Positions 51,533 through 62,019 of a stretch of 64,000 nt of DNA are shown in pieces (position 1 is the stretch's first letter; the number at the start of each line of letters is the position of its first letter). Origin of the DNA: Myotis daubentonii. Taxonomy: Eukaryota; Chordata; Mammalia; Chiroptera; Vespertilionidae. The DNA lies in assembly GCF_963259705.1 (NCBI RefSeq), contig NC_081851.1, forward strand, positions 11,568,145-11,632,144, given 5' to 3'. The position numbers and the translations under genes are program-made. Under the pieces are notes generated by a model. The model was not told the origin of the DNA. It saw nothing but the letters and a program-made list of their open reading frames with translations, and ran no database searches.

Positions 51533-54500
51533 GGGATGGTGAGGGGAAGGAAGCGGGGAATGAGGGATGCTCATCCTGGGCTCAGGAGCAGGTTGGTAAG
51601 TGTCAGGAGTCTCAAGGGTGTTGGAGGGTGTGTCACGTTCACTGCCCAGGTCATGGCTCACAGGAAGGGAAGCTGACTGCTGGGGTCGGAGCTCTGCTAC
51701 CCACTTGTTAAATCACAGGGGTGCTCAAGGGGTCATCAACTTCACTCCCTGCCTGGAGGTCTTTGCAGATGCCCCTCTCTGCCTGATCTGGGGAGCAGAA
51801 TGGGTGGTGGGCATCTTCCCCACTGGTAATGCCCAGGGCCCCTGATGCCTCCTGGCACGGTAGCGGGCTCTGTCTTTGCAGAGCTCCAACAAGGGCAGCG
51901 TCGAGGAGCTGGCTGACAGGTTCACTTATGCCCTCAATGTATACAAAGGACAAGTGCGTCAGGACAGGAGAACCGTCCAGTGCCAAACTGAGGTGAGAGC
52001 TGGCCCACACCCAGGACCCTGTGGTGACTGGGGTGGGACCATAAATCAGACCCAAATCTGGGGCCTCAAAGTTCTCACAAGCCCACTCCCAAAGTGATCT
52101 GTACCTTCAATCCTCCGGACCAGCTCCCTGGTAGGGGAGAAAAGCAGTCTTTCTTCCTGTGCTTCTTGGGATCAGAGAGAAAGCATCTGTTGCTCTCTTT
52201 GCCTCATGCTCCTTTCAACTGATGAACTCCCTGCCCCAAGTTTCCTGTGGACCAGCCCCAGCCCGACTGTCCTTGTAGGCCTTCTCCAAGCCTTACACAT
52301 CATCCCACTTGATAGTGCTGTGTATTTAAAAAGAAAGAAAGAAAGAAAGAAAAAGCGGTGGGGGGAAGCGGGGGTGGTGGTGGTTAGGGGCATAGGAATG
52401 GATTAAGGTCTTGAATACTTTTCTCTGCAACCTATCACCTCACAGAGGACGACAAACCATTGCAGCACGGCCAGCTCAGAAGCTGTGGCCTGACCCAAAT
52501 CCATATCCTCCCAACAAGGACAGAGTTGTCCTCAGTGATTCAGGCTTTCACTGTGGCTCCACCTTGACAAAAATCAATTGTTGCTAGCTCAGCAGGGCTG
52601 CCAGGAACATCCTCACCGTGTCCTCACAGACTAGGTCTGCCATGACACAGGACCACAGATTGGGTGGAAGGATCCTGATGCCTCCTGGCTCAGTACCCAC
52701 TCTTTCTTTGCAGAACTCCAAGGAGGACATCATTGAGGTGCTGGCCCATGGACCCGACTACACCACGTACGGGGTCGGGGTGCAGGTGCACCAGGTTGAT
52801 GACACAGACCAGTGCCTGTCTGAGGTGAGAGCTGGCCTCGAGGGTCTCTACACCCACAACCTCAACACAACCTAGCAATGCCCAGAACCCACACTCACAT
52901 CTGGGGACTCCCCGGGCACCCTCCCAGGACTCTCCCTAGTGTCCCACAGCCCCAAGACAAAGAAATGCAGACCCACATGTCCCCCTCCAGCTACATGGGA
53001 CGCTAGAGAGACACTCCTCACATATTTGTAGCAATATCAGAGAGAGAAATGCCCTGTGACTTCACAGTGGACCATGAGCACTTGGGCATTTCGCTGTTTG
53101 TGTTGCTTAAACTACACTTGCCACGTATCCTCTGGAGCACTCAGCTCCACTGTCCTTGCAGACCTGGTCCAGTCGGGGAGGATGTTTGCCCAGCGATGCG
53201 GCCGTTCAGTGCTGATGGACATGGGCCTAATGCAGTTCAGCTGCCATGTCAGCAGTGCTGCGCGGAACACTGATGTGTGTCAGAACGGACTGTGTTAGGT
53301 TGCTTGCTTGCGCTGCCATAACATAGGGCCACACTGGGTGGTGTTAACAGCAGACATTCATTTTCTCACAATTCCGGAGGCTAGAAGTGAGAGATGGTGC
53401 TGTCAGCGGGGCTGGTATCTCCTGAGGGGGTCACTCCTCAGCTTGTAGATGGCTGTCTTCTCTCTGTGTGTCACATGGACTCCCCTCTGCGCTGCCACGT
53501 GTCCTCCCCTCCTCTTCTAAGGACACTGGTCAGATTCGATGAAGACCCACACCACTGAATTCACGTCACCTGAATGACTTGCTTGAAGACTAAAACTCAA
53601 AAGCAGACACATAATCAAGTTCGAGGGGTTGCAAAGTCATGGGATTAGGGGTACACAATTCAGACCACAGGACATGTAATGTCCCCAGCTGGAGATGGAC
53701 GCCCACTGCTGGGGGAAGGACGAGCACGTGTAAAATTTGAACGGCTGCAGGTAGATTCCAAACCCAAAGGGCTGTGGCAGGGACGTTGCCAACAGCAGTT
53801 TCTGATGATGGCTGCTGCCTTGCTCCAGCCTGGCCCGGGAAATCTCACTCATTGAAATTTTCACCTGGCCGACATCAAGGTGTCCAACTCAAACACAGGG
53901 TTCCATCCCTGGCAATTGCCTCATGGGGCCTCTGAGGCACCTGTAACTTTACACCTACCACATGGATTAGCTCCTCCCCGAGTCCTCGGGTCATACTCCT
54001 GCCCCGTGATCGCCTTTCTCCCACCTGCAGTCTCCAGGCATTTGCCACCTTGCGGAATCTGCCATCTCCCTAATGAGGGTCTTAAAATGCCCTTTAATGT
54101 AAAAGGATAAAATATAACTTTCTCTTTTGAAGTCAAAGGCTTTCACAGGCCATATCTACCGTGTACACTGTTCCCACGCTGGGGAGGGACAATGTTCCCA
54201 CACCTTTTCCACCCATGTCAGTAGCAGGGAAGTCCCTGGTACCTGAGAAGCAAAGTCATGCAGGATAGTACCCAGTTCTGACCTGCATGCCCTTGAGCAG
54301 GCATCTGATATTTCCTAAGCCTCTGTGTTCTCATCTCTATAACAAGGACCTTTCATTGGGACTCACAGGGCCCAGGCTCTTCATATACACTATTATTACA
54401 AGGAGGTTGGTTGATCCTCAGCTAAAGGGAAGGGGGCGGGGGCGGGGGGTAAGATGCAGAGAAGGTGGCAATTGTATGAACATGTACGGAACTTCAGTGG

Positions 54501-56689
54501 CACTTTGAAGACCTAGAACCTCGTCCTGCCGGGGCACTCCTGTCCCTCCTCTTGCACACGTCCCAGTGGGGCTGGGACCTCCCGACTGAGCTCCAAACCT
54601 CCATCCTTGTGGGATTCACGGTCATGCCGCTGACATGGATATCCTTCCTTCTCCCACCCAGTGTGCAGCTGAGCGAACTGGTAACCTGCATGAGTCCTGC
54701 AGGATGCAGGCCCTCCAGGAATGTACCTCGCAGAAGGTGGCCATGGCCATGGTACCAGCTTTCCCGGGGGGAATTATCCCCCACGTCTCCACGCTGGCCT
54801 GCAACAGAGCCCAATGGTTCCTGGACGAGCTTCTAACTAGGTGAGCACACACTTGTGACTCTGCCCACTGCTAGCTGTGAGGCATGAAAACGTCACCACA
54901 TCTTCCCGAGTCTCAGGATGCTCCTCTGAAAAGTGGGCTGCTGGGGAGGAAACCTCATAGCACTGCTGTGGGGACAAGCCATGGCAGGTCTCACCTGCTC
55001 CCTGGCTCTGCAGACAGGGTAGCTGGATGTGCGGCGGTTGTTGGTGGCAATTCTTTCACTCTGTCCCATGGAAAGAACTCTGACACACCCATCAGCGGCC
55101 TGTGGCATCGGAGGTTGGAAAAGCACATGCAAAGCAACCTGTTAAGCAGTGTGAGGTTTCACCTAGCCGGTCCTGGTCCTTGGTGGACCACACTGTGGAT
55201 TTCTGGGGATAGCAGGGGCCCAGGCCCACTCAGATGTATGGCATGCTTCTGGTTGGAGTTTCTTTACTCGACAATGTGCACGCACTTTTGGAGACACTTA
55301 GCCTGACTCCAGGAATGAAGCAGACACAATCCCTGGGCCTCAGTTCTGGGCAATGGGTCCAGCAGTCACGCTGTCCATCATTCGCAGGTCGTGTCCACCA
55401 TCCATCAGGGCTGATGCGATCAGAGTGATTTTTCCATCTGGAGGCACACCTGCTTACAATGACCGGGCTGACACAGCGCAGGACCAAGTCCTAAAGTGAG
55501 TGGTCTCCCGGTCCAGGGGTAGGGCCCCCAGAGTCAGCATTGTGGGGACTGTGGTGGGTGGGGGGTGGAGAGTGCCTGGCAGAACCCTAATCTTATACAT
55601 CATCTGATTCCCAAGAAAGGCCTGGGCTCTGGAGTCTTCTATTCCAGGAGGATAGGAGTCAAAGATGACAGTGGGTGGGGGTCCTGGGCGTTGTAGACAC
55701 AGAGGGGACGCTGTGCTGAGTTGTCCCTCACAGTCCCCTCCCCCACAGACCCACCCCGCTCTGCCTGCCCCTCTCCATATCCATCTCCCCTGACCACGGT
55801 GGCCAGGCTGAAAACAGGACTGTGGTGAGCAGGCTTCTCACAAGTCTGTCTCAGTCCTCAGCCCAGATGCCCAGGGCCTGGAGAGTGGGGGTGGGCAGTG
55901 CACTGGACCTTCAGGAGAGCTGCCAGTGGTAAGAAGAGTCTGACACAGACTCCATGTTGAACCTGCTGGATCCCACAACTGCTACAACCAGGACAGCCAC
56001 ACAGGGGCCGGGGGTGGCATGGGGCTGTCCCCTGGGTGCGCAAGGGGGGCCTGCACAGAGGCTCAGATCTAAACAAGTGTGCCATGGGAGGGCAGAGTGC
56101 AAGGAAAGACCAGGACTCAGACTCTGCTGCCCACCTGCTTCTCCCCAGGGCCTTTGATGTGATGGTGGGGACCTGGCTGGACCACGTCCAGGGTTTGGGG
56201 CAGCCCCTTCCTTTCGCCTGCTTCGAGGTAGAGCAGGCCTTGGTGCCCTTCAACTCCCCCGCTTCACACCTGGTGGGCCACGCCCAAAATCTATGGTCGG
56301 TGCTGCAGCACCTTGAGCCCACCGAGGCAACTCAACAAAGTGAGGCAGAATGATCATCTGGGCAGATCATCGGGGGAGGGCAGGATCATGGGCTTGAGTT
56401 CCCTTAAAGGCGGTGGCATCTTTCCTGTCTCCACTAAGTCACAGGAAAGCCAGGAGTGTGAGTCAATCTGTCTCTTTCTCCTGCTCCAGGTCCACGCCCA
56501 GAGCTCCAGAGCTCTCTGGAGGCAGAGGAAGGGCCTGCTCAGGGGCCAGAGCCTGGTCCAACGAGAGGCCCTGCCCTGGCCAGGCCTGGCCTGAGGCAGT
56601 ACCTGAAGCCATTATGGAGCCAGCTACTGGCTGCACTGGAAGCCTTCTCTCGTGCTGTCAGAAGAGTTCTAGGCGATTATCTTAAATAA
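51265..56689 (+). CDS. RalGDS-like protein, N-terminal/REM region only, 7 exons, 345 aa
   Basis: The model joins 51265-51402, 51882-51992, 52714-52824, 54662-54840, 55388-55495, 56149-56339 and 56490-56689. All introns are GT-AG, phases agree at every junction, and 1038 nt give 345 codons plus TAA. RalGDS-family proteins are guanine-nucleotide exchange factors that link Ras to Ral. They have an N-terminal REM (RasGEF_N) domain, a CDC25 domain and a Ras-binding domain. Similarity is seen in exon 4, with NLHESC then VPAF at 151-154 (RalGDS has NLYETC and LVPAF), and in exon 6, with GTWLD at 223-227 and LEPTEA. The REM region spans roughly 130-275. The last exon gives a proline/glutamate-rich stretch and then a stop, and no CDC25 or Ras-binding domain follows before 57,680. 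The product would therefore lack exchange activity. It may be a truncated paralogue, a regulatory fragment or a recent pseudogene. The open frame argues against old decay. Exons 2 and 3 are duplicates of one another. Confidence 0.78.
51485..51538. repeat. (GT)19 microsatellite framed by an inverted repeat
   Basis: An uninterrupted GT run (51493-51530) in the first intron is bounded exactly by CATCCCGG (51485-51492) and its reverse complement CCGGGATG (51531-51538). Confidence 0.9.
51882..51992 (+). CDS. RalGDS-like exon 2
   Basis: Acceptor GTCTTTGCAG, donor GAG|GTGAGA. 111 bp, 37 codons, phase 0 on both sides. The encoded SVEELADRFTYAL stretch aligns with the EIGEEL...YSISL region before the REM domain in RalGDS. 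Confidence 0.78.
52328..52355. repeat. (GAAA)n microsatellite
   Basis: Short run of GAAA repeats in the intron before exon 3. Confidence 0.9.
52714..52824 (+). CDS. RalGDS-like exon 3, a duplicate of exon 2
   Basis: Acceptor TTTCTTTGCAG, donor GAG|GTGAGA. Again 111 bp and phase 0/0. It aligns without gaps to exon 2 with 12 of 37 identical residues, including Glu8, Leu10, Ala11, Tyr16, Gln24, Val25 and the final QC..E. The upstream intron shares GATGCCTCCTGGC with exon 2 at an offset of 832 bp. Confidence 0.75.
53289..53669 (+). mobile_element. MLT1-type MaLR LTR
   Basis: Old LTR recognised from GCTGCCATAACATA, ACTGGGTGG, TTCTCACAATTCCGGAGGCT, GGCTGTCTTCTCTCTGTG, AAGGACACTGGTCAG and GGTACACAATTCA in the expected order. 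It lies in the intron between exons 3 and 4. Confidence 0.85.
54265..54400 (+). mobile_element. Possible MIR SINE fragment
   Basis: GACCTGCATGCCCTTGAGCA followed by CCTAAGCCTCTGTGTTCTCA and TCTATAACAAGGA follows the order of the MIR 3' half. The fragment is diverged, and the match is recalled, not computed. Confidence 0.4.
54662..54840 (+). CDS. RalGDS-like exon 4 (REM domain start)
   Basis: Acceptor TTCTCCCACCCAG, donor TAG|GTGAGC. 179 bp starting in phase 0. It contains the NLHESC and VPAF motifs and ends DELLTR, matching the DLLFKR / LLTR end of the homologous RalGDS exon. Confidence 0.8.
55388..55495 (+). CDS. RalGDS-like exon 5
   Basis: Acceptor CATCATTCGCAG, donor AAA|GTGAGT. 108 bp. 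The frame continues (AG|G = Arg) and ends in DQVLK, equivalent to the DQLKN that precedes the GTWLD helix in RalGDS. Confidence 0.75.
56149..56339 (+). CDS. RalGDS-like exon 6
   Basis: Acceptor CTGCTTCTCCCCAG, donor AAA|GTGAGG. 191 bp. It encodes the MVGTWLDH motif and the LEPTEA end of the REM region, the segment that identifies the family most clearly. Confidence 0.82.
56490..56689 (+). CDS. RalGDS-like terminal exon
   Basis: Acceptor TTTCTCCTGCTCCAG. It encodes a Pro/Glu-rich stretch, as found between the REM and CDC25 domains in RalGDS, then a basic amphipathic-looking tail ending VRRVLGDYLK and TAA. A hidden donor before the stop cannot be excluded, but no catalytic-domain exon was found downstream. 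Confidence 0.65.
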
Positions 56690-56800
56690 TTCAGAGGAAT
56701 ACATCCCAACTGTACATTTATAATAGTAAATAAGGATAATTTCTAAAATTACCTACCTATTTATGTAGACTATGTCCCATTAAGTTAAATACTCCTTTTG

Positions 56801-56806
56801 ATTAAA
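56801..56806 (+). terminator. Possible ATTAAA polyadenylation signal
   Basis: ATTAAA about 110 bp after the stop codon, followed by a GTTGTTTATT GT-rich stretch. A canonical AATAAA occurs later at about 57,007. Confidence 0.4.
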
Positions 56807-56870
56807 TAAGGTTGTTTATTAAAAACACGTGTAGACCGTGTCTTCTCATGTACATATACATAATTCCATA

Positions 56871-56890
56871 CACACACACACACACACACA
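56871..56890. repeat. (CA)10 microsatellite
   Basis: Simple CA run downstream of the RalGDS-like stop codon. Confidence 0.9.
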
Positions 56891-57023
56891 TACAGGGACA
56901 AATATATGCTGACATGAAAGGTTCTCACTGTATAATACAGTTTTATAATAAGTTTTGAAACATTTAATTTCTTCTGATACCTACGTATACACTGATAAAA
57001 TGGGGAAATAAAATCTGGAAATA

Positions 57024-57058
57024 TATACACCAATATATACACCAATATATACACCAAA
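57024..57058. repeat. Short tandem repeat of CAATATATACAC
   Basis: Three near-perfect tandem copies of a 12-bp unit in an AT-rich stretch. Confidence 0.85.
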
Positions 57059-57124
57059 ATGTTCACATTAGTGAACTGTCAGAAGTGAAACTACTAGAAG
57101 TGACAGTTTCTTCTCATTTTGCTT

Positions 57125-57358
57125 TATGTATAGGTTCTCATTGACACAAGGATCATACCTCCAATATTTAGATAGACAGTGGAGAGAGGAAGGGGGAGGC
57201 AGAGAACATAGATGAGAGGTGCACCAGCTGCCTCCTGCCCACCCCCGCCATGGAACTGACCGCAAAACCCTGCCACGTGCCCTCCCTGGGAGCTGATCCG
57301 GAAACCTTTCAGTGCAAGGGCAGATGCCCATCCAATGAGCCCCATCAGCTGTGGCTAG
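57125..57358 (-). mobile_element. Degenerate VES SINE, minus strand
   Basis: On the plus strand GTGGAGAGAGGAAGGGGGAG, CAGCTGCCTCCTGCCC and GGGAGCTGATCCGGAAAC are followed by a decayed head (CCCCATCAGCTGTGGCTAG). An old copy. Confidence 0.75.
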
Positions 57359-57371
57359 ACTCAGTATATAT

Positions 57372-57590
57372 TTTTAAAAATACACTTTGATTGATTTCAG
57401 GGAGGGAGAAAGGGCGAGACAGAAAAGTCAACCATGAGAGAGAAGCATTGAATGGTTTCCTCCTTCATGACCCCTATTGGTGATCCAGTCTGCAACCCGG
57501 GCCTGTGCCCTGACCCGGAATCAAACCAACTGTGCACTCCTGCCTGCTTCACAGGCGGATGCTCGACCACCGTGCAGCACTGGCCAGACT
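57372..57590 (-). mobile_element. VES SINE, minus strand
   Basis: Plus-strand TTTGATTGATTTCAGGGAGG, GAGAGAAGCATTGAATGG, CGGAATCAAACCAACTGTGC and the head remnant CACTGGCCAGAC. It lies just before the second segmental duplication. Confidence 0.8.
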
Positions 57591-57681
57591 CAATCATATC
57601 TATCTAAACTTTCCCAAGTGCCAATTTGTCTCTGGAAATGTTCTCATGAAAGGAAAAATTACTTAATGGGGGGCATTCTAC

Positions 57682-60024
57682 TTCGCTCGCTATTTAGCTG
57701 GATTTGCTATTTGGCCAGAAACAACCAGTAGACTAGCTCTCAACCATACTTAAAATCACTAGGGATAGCAAGAGCATTGCTTTGGTTGCAACAGGAGTAA
57801 CTCAAAACAACTCCCCCCACTAAACACTTCCTGAATCATTTCCCTTCCTCCATGAGCCCAGAATTTAACTCACCAGTCAAACTCAGCTTAGGGAGAGGCA
57901 ATGGTTCCACTGAAACAGGACGGTACGGAAACAAGGTACACAGCCCTGGTTCTACCGGAGGGGCCATAGTTCACTGACACCACCACTGGAACAATCTATA
58001 ATTAAAATGAAAACCACCATGTCAGAAAATTCTAAGCAGAAATGGACAAAGGCATGCCACTGGTATTTCAAAAGGGGGCACGCTGTGCAAGAGGGATCCG
58101 TTCAGTGCTGTGGCCCAATTATCCAAAGCTCATCATTCTCATGTGAGCAGCACTCTTGCTCTGAGGGGAGACACATTTCCTTTCTTTCATTTCATATTTG
58201 CTTTCAAGGCAAACCAGCTAGCTGGTCAATACACCAAGCCAACACTCCTCAGGTATCCAACAAGAGCAACCTAAATGTCTCAGTGAATTTTAAGTTTTAC
58301 TAAATTTGAATTAAAAAAATTTCATTTTAAATTGATATGTGGCTGCCCGGCTGGTGTGGCTCATTGCTTGAGCGTGGACCCCACAACCAAGAGATCCCCA
58401 TTTCACTCCCAGTCAGGGCCCGTTCCGGGGTTGCGTGCTAGGGGCTACGGGACCGTTGATGCTCTCTCATCATTGATGTTTCTCTCTCCCCTTCCCCAGC
58501 CTCCTCACCGCCCCCACACCCACCCCCTGCTCTCTCTGTTCCCTTTCCCTTCCTCCCTCTGAGATCAGTAAAAACATATATGTTTAACCAGTTCTATGTG
58601 GATAATATGGACCCTATGAGACAGGGTACTTCAAAACACTAGGCAACCGTTGTGAAACAGTCATCCCTGAATCTTGGGACACTTTCCTCCACAAGTCCAC
58701 ACAGAAGAAATATACGGGGCCCTTCGTGATCACAGTAGAAACAGGAAGCTCACCATCCCACACGTCCCCTCTGCCCTTTCCCTCACCACCTCCTCCTGGG
58801 CTGAGGCACCTCCTTCAGGAGCAGTTTGACACTAAACTGCCCCATGTCCCTTGCAATTCGGCCTGTGGTGCCCAAGGGTTCACGAAAGACTCCCATAGTT
58901 GATTTCTGAGACACTAAGTTCCTCCCTGATATAAAGCACAATAGCGAGGAGAGGATTTTTTTCCTCTCGTTGATGCTGGGAGCTTACCCTGACGTCACTG
59001 AGCAGCTGAATTCAATATTGGATCCACCTACCTGTGGACTTGTTCTTTTGTGAGAAAGACAAGGCCCTACTGTTAGCTTCATCACTATTCTGCTGCTTAT
59101 AATTCTCAGCTTCCACACTGAATGAGACCCTTAAAACCCCTGAGGGTGGACAAGGTTCTAGCATTTCATGGTATTACAAAAAAAAATAACAACAAACACG
59201 AAAACAAAAACAAAGAAACAATGGGAGCAGAGAGCAGGACCGGGGAAAGATGGGAGATGCCGGAAAGAACATCAGCCTTCCACCGACTGCAGAGGGAGAC
59301 GTCGGGATACAGGGCATGGCACAGCACTAAGCTGGGCTGGCAGAGTGTGATGCCAATGAGGATCTCAAAGTGTGACCACAGAAAAGGGGTGAGGGAGAGA
59401 CAAGACTGCAAAAGAAGCTAAGGTCCGACCATGGAGGGCCTGGACGGGCACGCTAAGGATTTGGGACTCATTTCTAAAGGCCATAGGAGACCACTGTCAG
59501 TTTTCAGAAGAGACATGATCATACTGACATTTTCAAAAGATCCTTCGGGCTGCTGGTAGAGAATGCTTAGGGACCTGGCGATACTAGAGGTTGACAGGTC
59601 ACAGAGAACACATGGGATCAGGAGGCCCTGAAGTCAATGTGGCTTAGTACTCTTGCTGCTCACCTTGATGGCTTCACACTAGAATCGTCGTATCAGGAAT
59701 GTCAAGGTGGAAATCGATCCCACTCATGGGACTTGACAGCTTATGTCTAGAAGTTACAATAAAGTAGCACGATATGCCCTATCTTTTCTCAGACCAAGAC
59801 ACTCTCAGCACAAAGTGGAGAACTTACTAAAACCAAGCTTTACAAAAGTGGTAAGGAAACGGGTGTGGACTCAGCTTCCATAAAGAACAACAGGTCAGTG
59901 GCACAGACAGAGAAAGGGAGAGAGAGGCTGAGAGGAAGGAAGGGACCTCAAGAACTACAGTACCAGAGAAGTGACAGGATCTGACACCCCATCAGCTGGG
60001 CTGTACACTATGTTGTTTAGAAGC
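57682..60024. repeat. 2.3-kb segmental duplication, copy 2
   Basis: Direct-orientation partner of 48,111-50,441. It begins TTCGCTCGCTATTTAGCTGG and loses similarity after ATGTTGTTTAGAAGC. The two copies bracket the RalGDS-like gene. Confidence 0.88.
58341..58579 (+). mobile_element. VES-family SINE in segmental copy 2
   Basis: Same SINE at the same place as 48,774-49,012, so the SINE insertion predates the segmental duplication. Confidence 0.8.
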
Positions 60025-61745
60025 GAGTTTATGACATAGAGTCCAAACATAACAGAAATACAAGCAAATATCACCATACTGTTCACAAAACTTTTAATGA
60101 AACAGATGCTTACCTTGATGAAGTGTGCATACTTTTTCAGTTGTTCTGAAAAGCATTGTGTATTCCTTGCAGTAATGATCTAAGTGAAACTCCAATTTTA
60201 AGTCCCTACAACAACAAGAACATATAAAATACAAATAACTGGGAAGGTATTACAATATTCACCCCCAACTGTTAGCATTCATCAGTAGAACTTTCCCATT
60301 TAAAAACATACTCATGAGAAAAAAGGTAATCAAATCCGGAGCCTCTTTATTTTATTTCTGGACTTTCCTGTGCCAGTATTGTAAGTGCAACCTCAACTAC
60401 TTTTGCTAGACAAATTTTATGTAGGTGAAACTACTGTAAATACACTGTGATCTCGGTTCTCTTCCATTACCTATTAGTTGTTGATTTTCAACAAACCATC
60501 TCTAGAGCCTCAATATTTTCTTCCAGAAAATGGAGAAATACTAGTTAATTCACTGTGAAGTTTTAAAATTAAATAAAATATGTGAAAAATAACAGAGCCC
60601 GTTATTAGGGCTGGAAATCATTTCATTATTAAACAGTTTTCATCATAGTAATGATTTGTCCTAAGAGAAATAAAAAAATTAAAAGTGCCATGTCTCAGAA
60701 TACAACTTCTTTATTTCAAGGAAGATCACAAAAATTAGAAAATGTTCTGTAATATTAACTCAGACGTTGATATTTTTATTCCATTCAATTTTATTATGAA
60801 GGGTCACAATACCCAAGTGTGTGACCTTTAGAATTCGGTGTTTAAACAAAGTTCTGGCAAGGCTGTGAAAGTGCAGTGTTAGCACCATTTAAATGTAGAT
60901 CCACTAGGAACCTGACAGACACAGAAGGCAACAGCACAAGTGCAGCAGAGAGCCCACAGCTAACCAAGTGTCATGGTCTTGGAAACACACTCTGACAGGT
61001 TTTCTCATCACTAATGGGGATCATGATTCCCTGGCCTTGTTGACAATTTATGTAGCTAAACTGCAATTCTCTGAGCTGAAAGCACTACTAGAATGTAGGT
61101 ATTGTTACAGCATAGCAGGTATTGTTATAGACCTTCCAGCACAGTGCAGGTAGTCAGCCTGTCAACATGAAATGCTCTTCTGGTCACTCCCAGTGTTTAC
61201 CATGTTTCCTGACTTCTTGCTGATCTTGGGACAAAGATGACTCACAAGCCCTTACATAGCCAGTATCTTCAAACAATTCTGCGTTTTGCAAAAAAATGCT
61301 CTGGGTTCTTAAGGCCAATTTCTAAGTCACCTGAGCACTCCTGGAAGTTTTCACTCTACACACAGTATTTACCTTGCCAACTGAACAACGGGGGTCAACA
61401 AGTGAATGAATTCCTTCTCCCATCAGAGTATTCCATTTAGCCTCCTCAGAGACCCAGTGAAGTAGGAAAAAGTGCAGGTATGTGAGAGATGTGTAGAAGA
61501 ATCCAGACTGAGATTCTGTGACAAGTCTTCATCCTTTATCTGAGAAACTTTCCAAAGGATTCAGACATAAAGATCTGTTCGAAAGGTGAGACTCAACCTT
61601 CTGGTGGTGGTCTGAATTCAGTAAATACTCCCAATCCCGAGAAGAAGAAACAGATATTGATTTTTTAAGCCATGCCTTCTTGTACTTAGGGCGGTGGGAG
61701 TGATCAAGGAGGGGTCGATGGGGGGAAAAGGAGACATATGTAATA
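60025..61745. other. Gene-free AT-rich sequence with possible MIR fragment
   Basis: No exon-like open frame with splice sites was found. Near 60,490-60,590 CCAGAAAATGGAGAAATACT and AATTAAATAAAATATGTG resemble a MIR 3' part. Nothing else is recognised. Confidence 0.5.
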
Positions 61746-61753
61746 CTTTAAAC

Positions 61754-61978
61754 CAGTGTTAAACTCAAAATTCCTAATGCTGAGACCCTTTAATATAGTT
61801 TCTTATGTTATGTTGACCCCCAATTACACTGTTACAAATTAAACATAATTAAAGCATAGTGACTAATCACAAAAACAATATGTAATTATATATGTGTTTT
61901 CCCATGGTATTAGGCGACCCCTGTGAAAGGGTCATTCAACCACTAAAGGGCTCACAACCCACAGGTTGAGAACTGCTG
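61754..61978 (+). mobile_element. SPIN-type nonautonomous hAT transposon
   Basis: 225 bp flanked by a perfect 8-bp target duplication CTTTAAAC (61746-61753 and 61979-61986), the size hAT elements make. The right end ACAGGTTGAGAACTGCTG is the SPIN/hAT terminal sequence. The interior (AACATAATTAAAGCATAGTG, CACAAAAACAATATGTAATT, TTAGGCGACCCCTGTGAAAG) matches the SPIN family described in vesper bats and other tetrapods. The left terminal repeat is more worn (CAGTGTTAAACTC). Confidence 0.9.
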
Positions 61979-62019
61979 CTTTAAACAATAAAAAAAATTC
62001 ATTTAAAGCAATTCAAGGG

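Noticed and set aside
51238..51711. A 157-codon continuous plus-strand frame including the GT repeat
   Set aside because: Only the part from the ATG at 51265 to the donor at 51403 is exon-like. The remainder is intron and encodes a Val/Cys repeat from (GT)n.
53161..53280. Exon candidate after CTGTCCTTGCAG between exons 3 and 4
   Set aside because: In the phase required by exon 3 it meets a stop after 17 codons. The open phase does not fit and the sequence does not match RalGDS.
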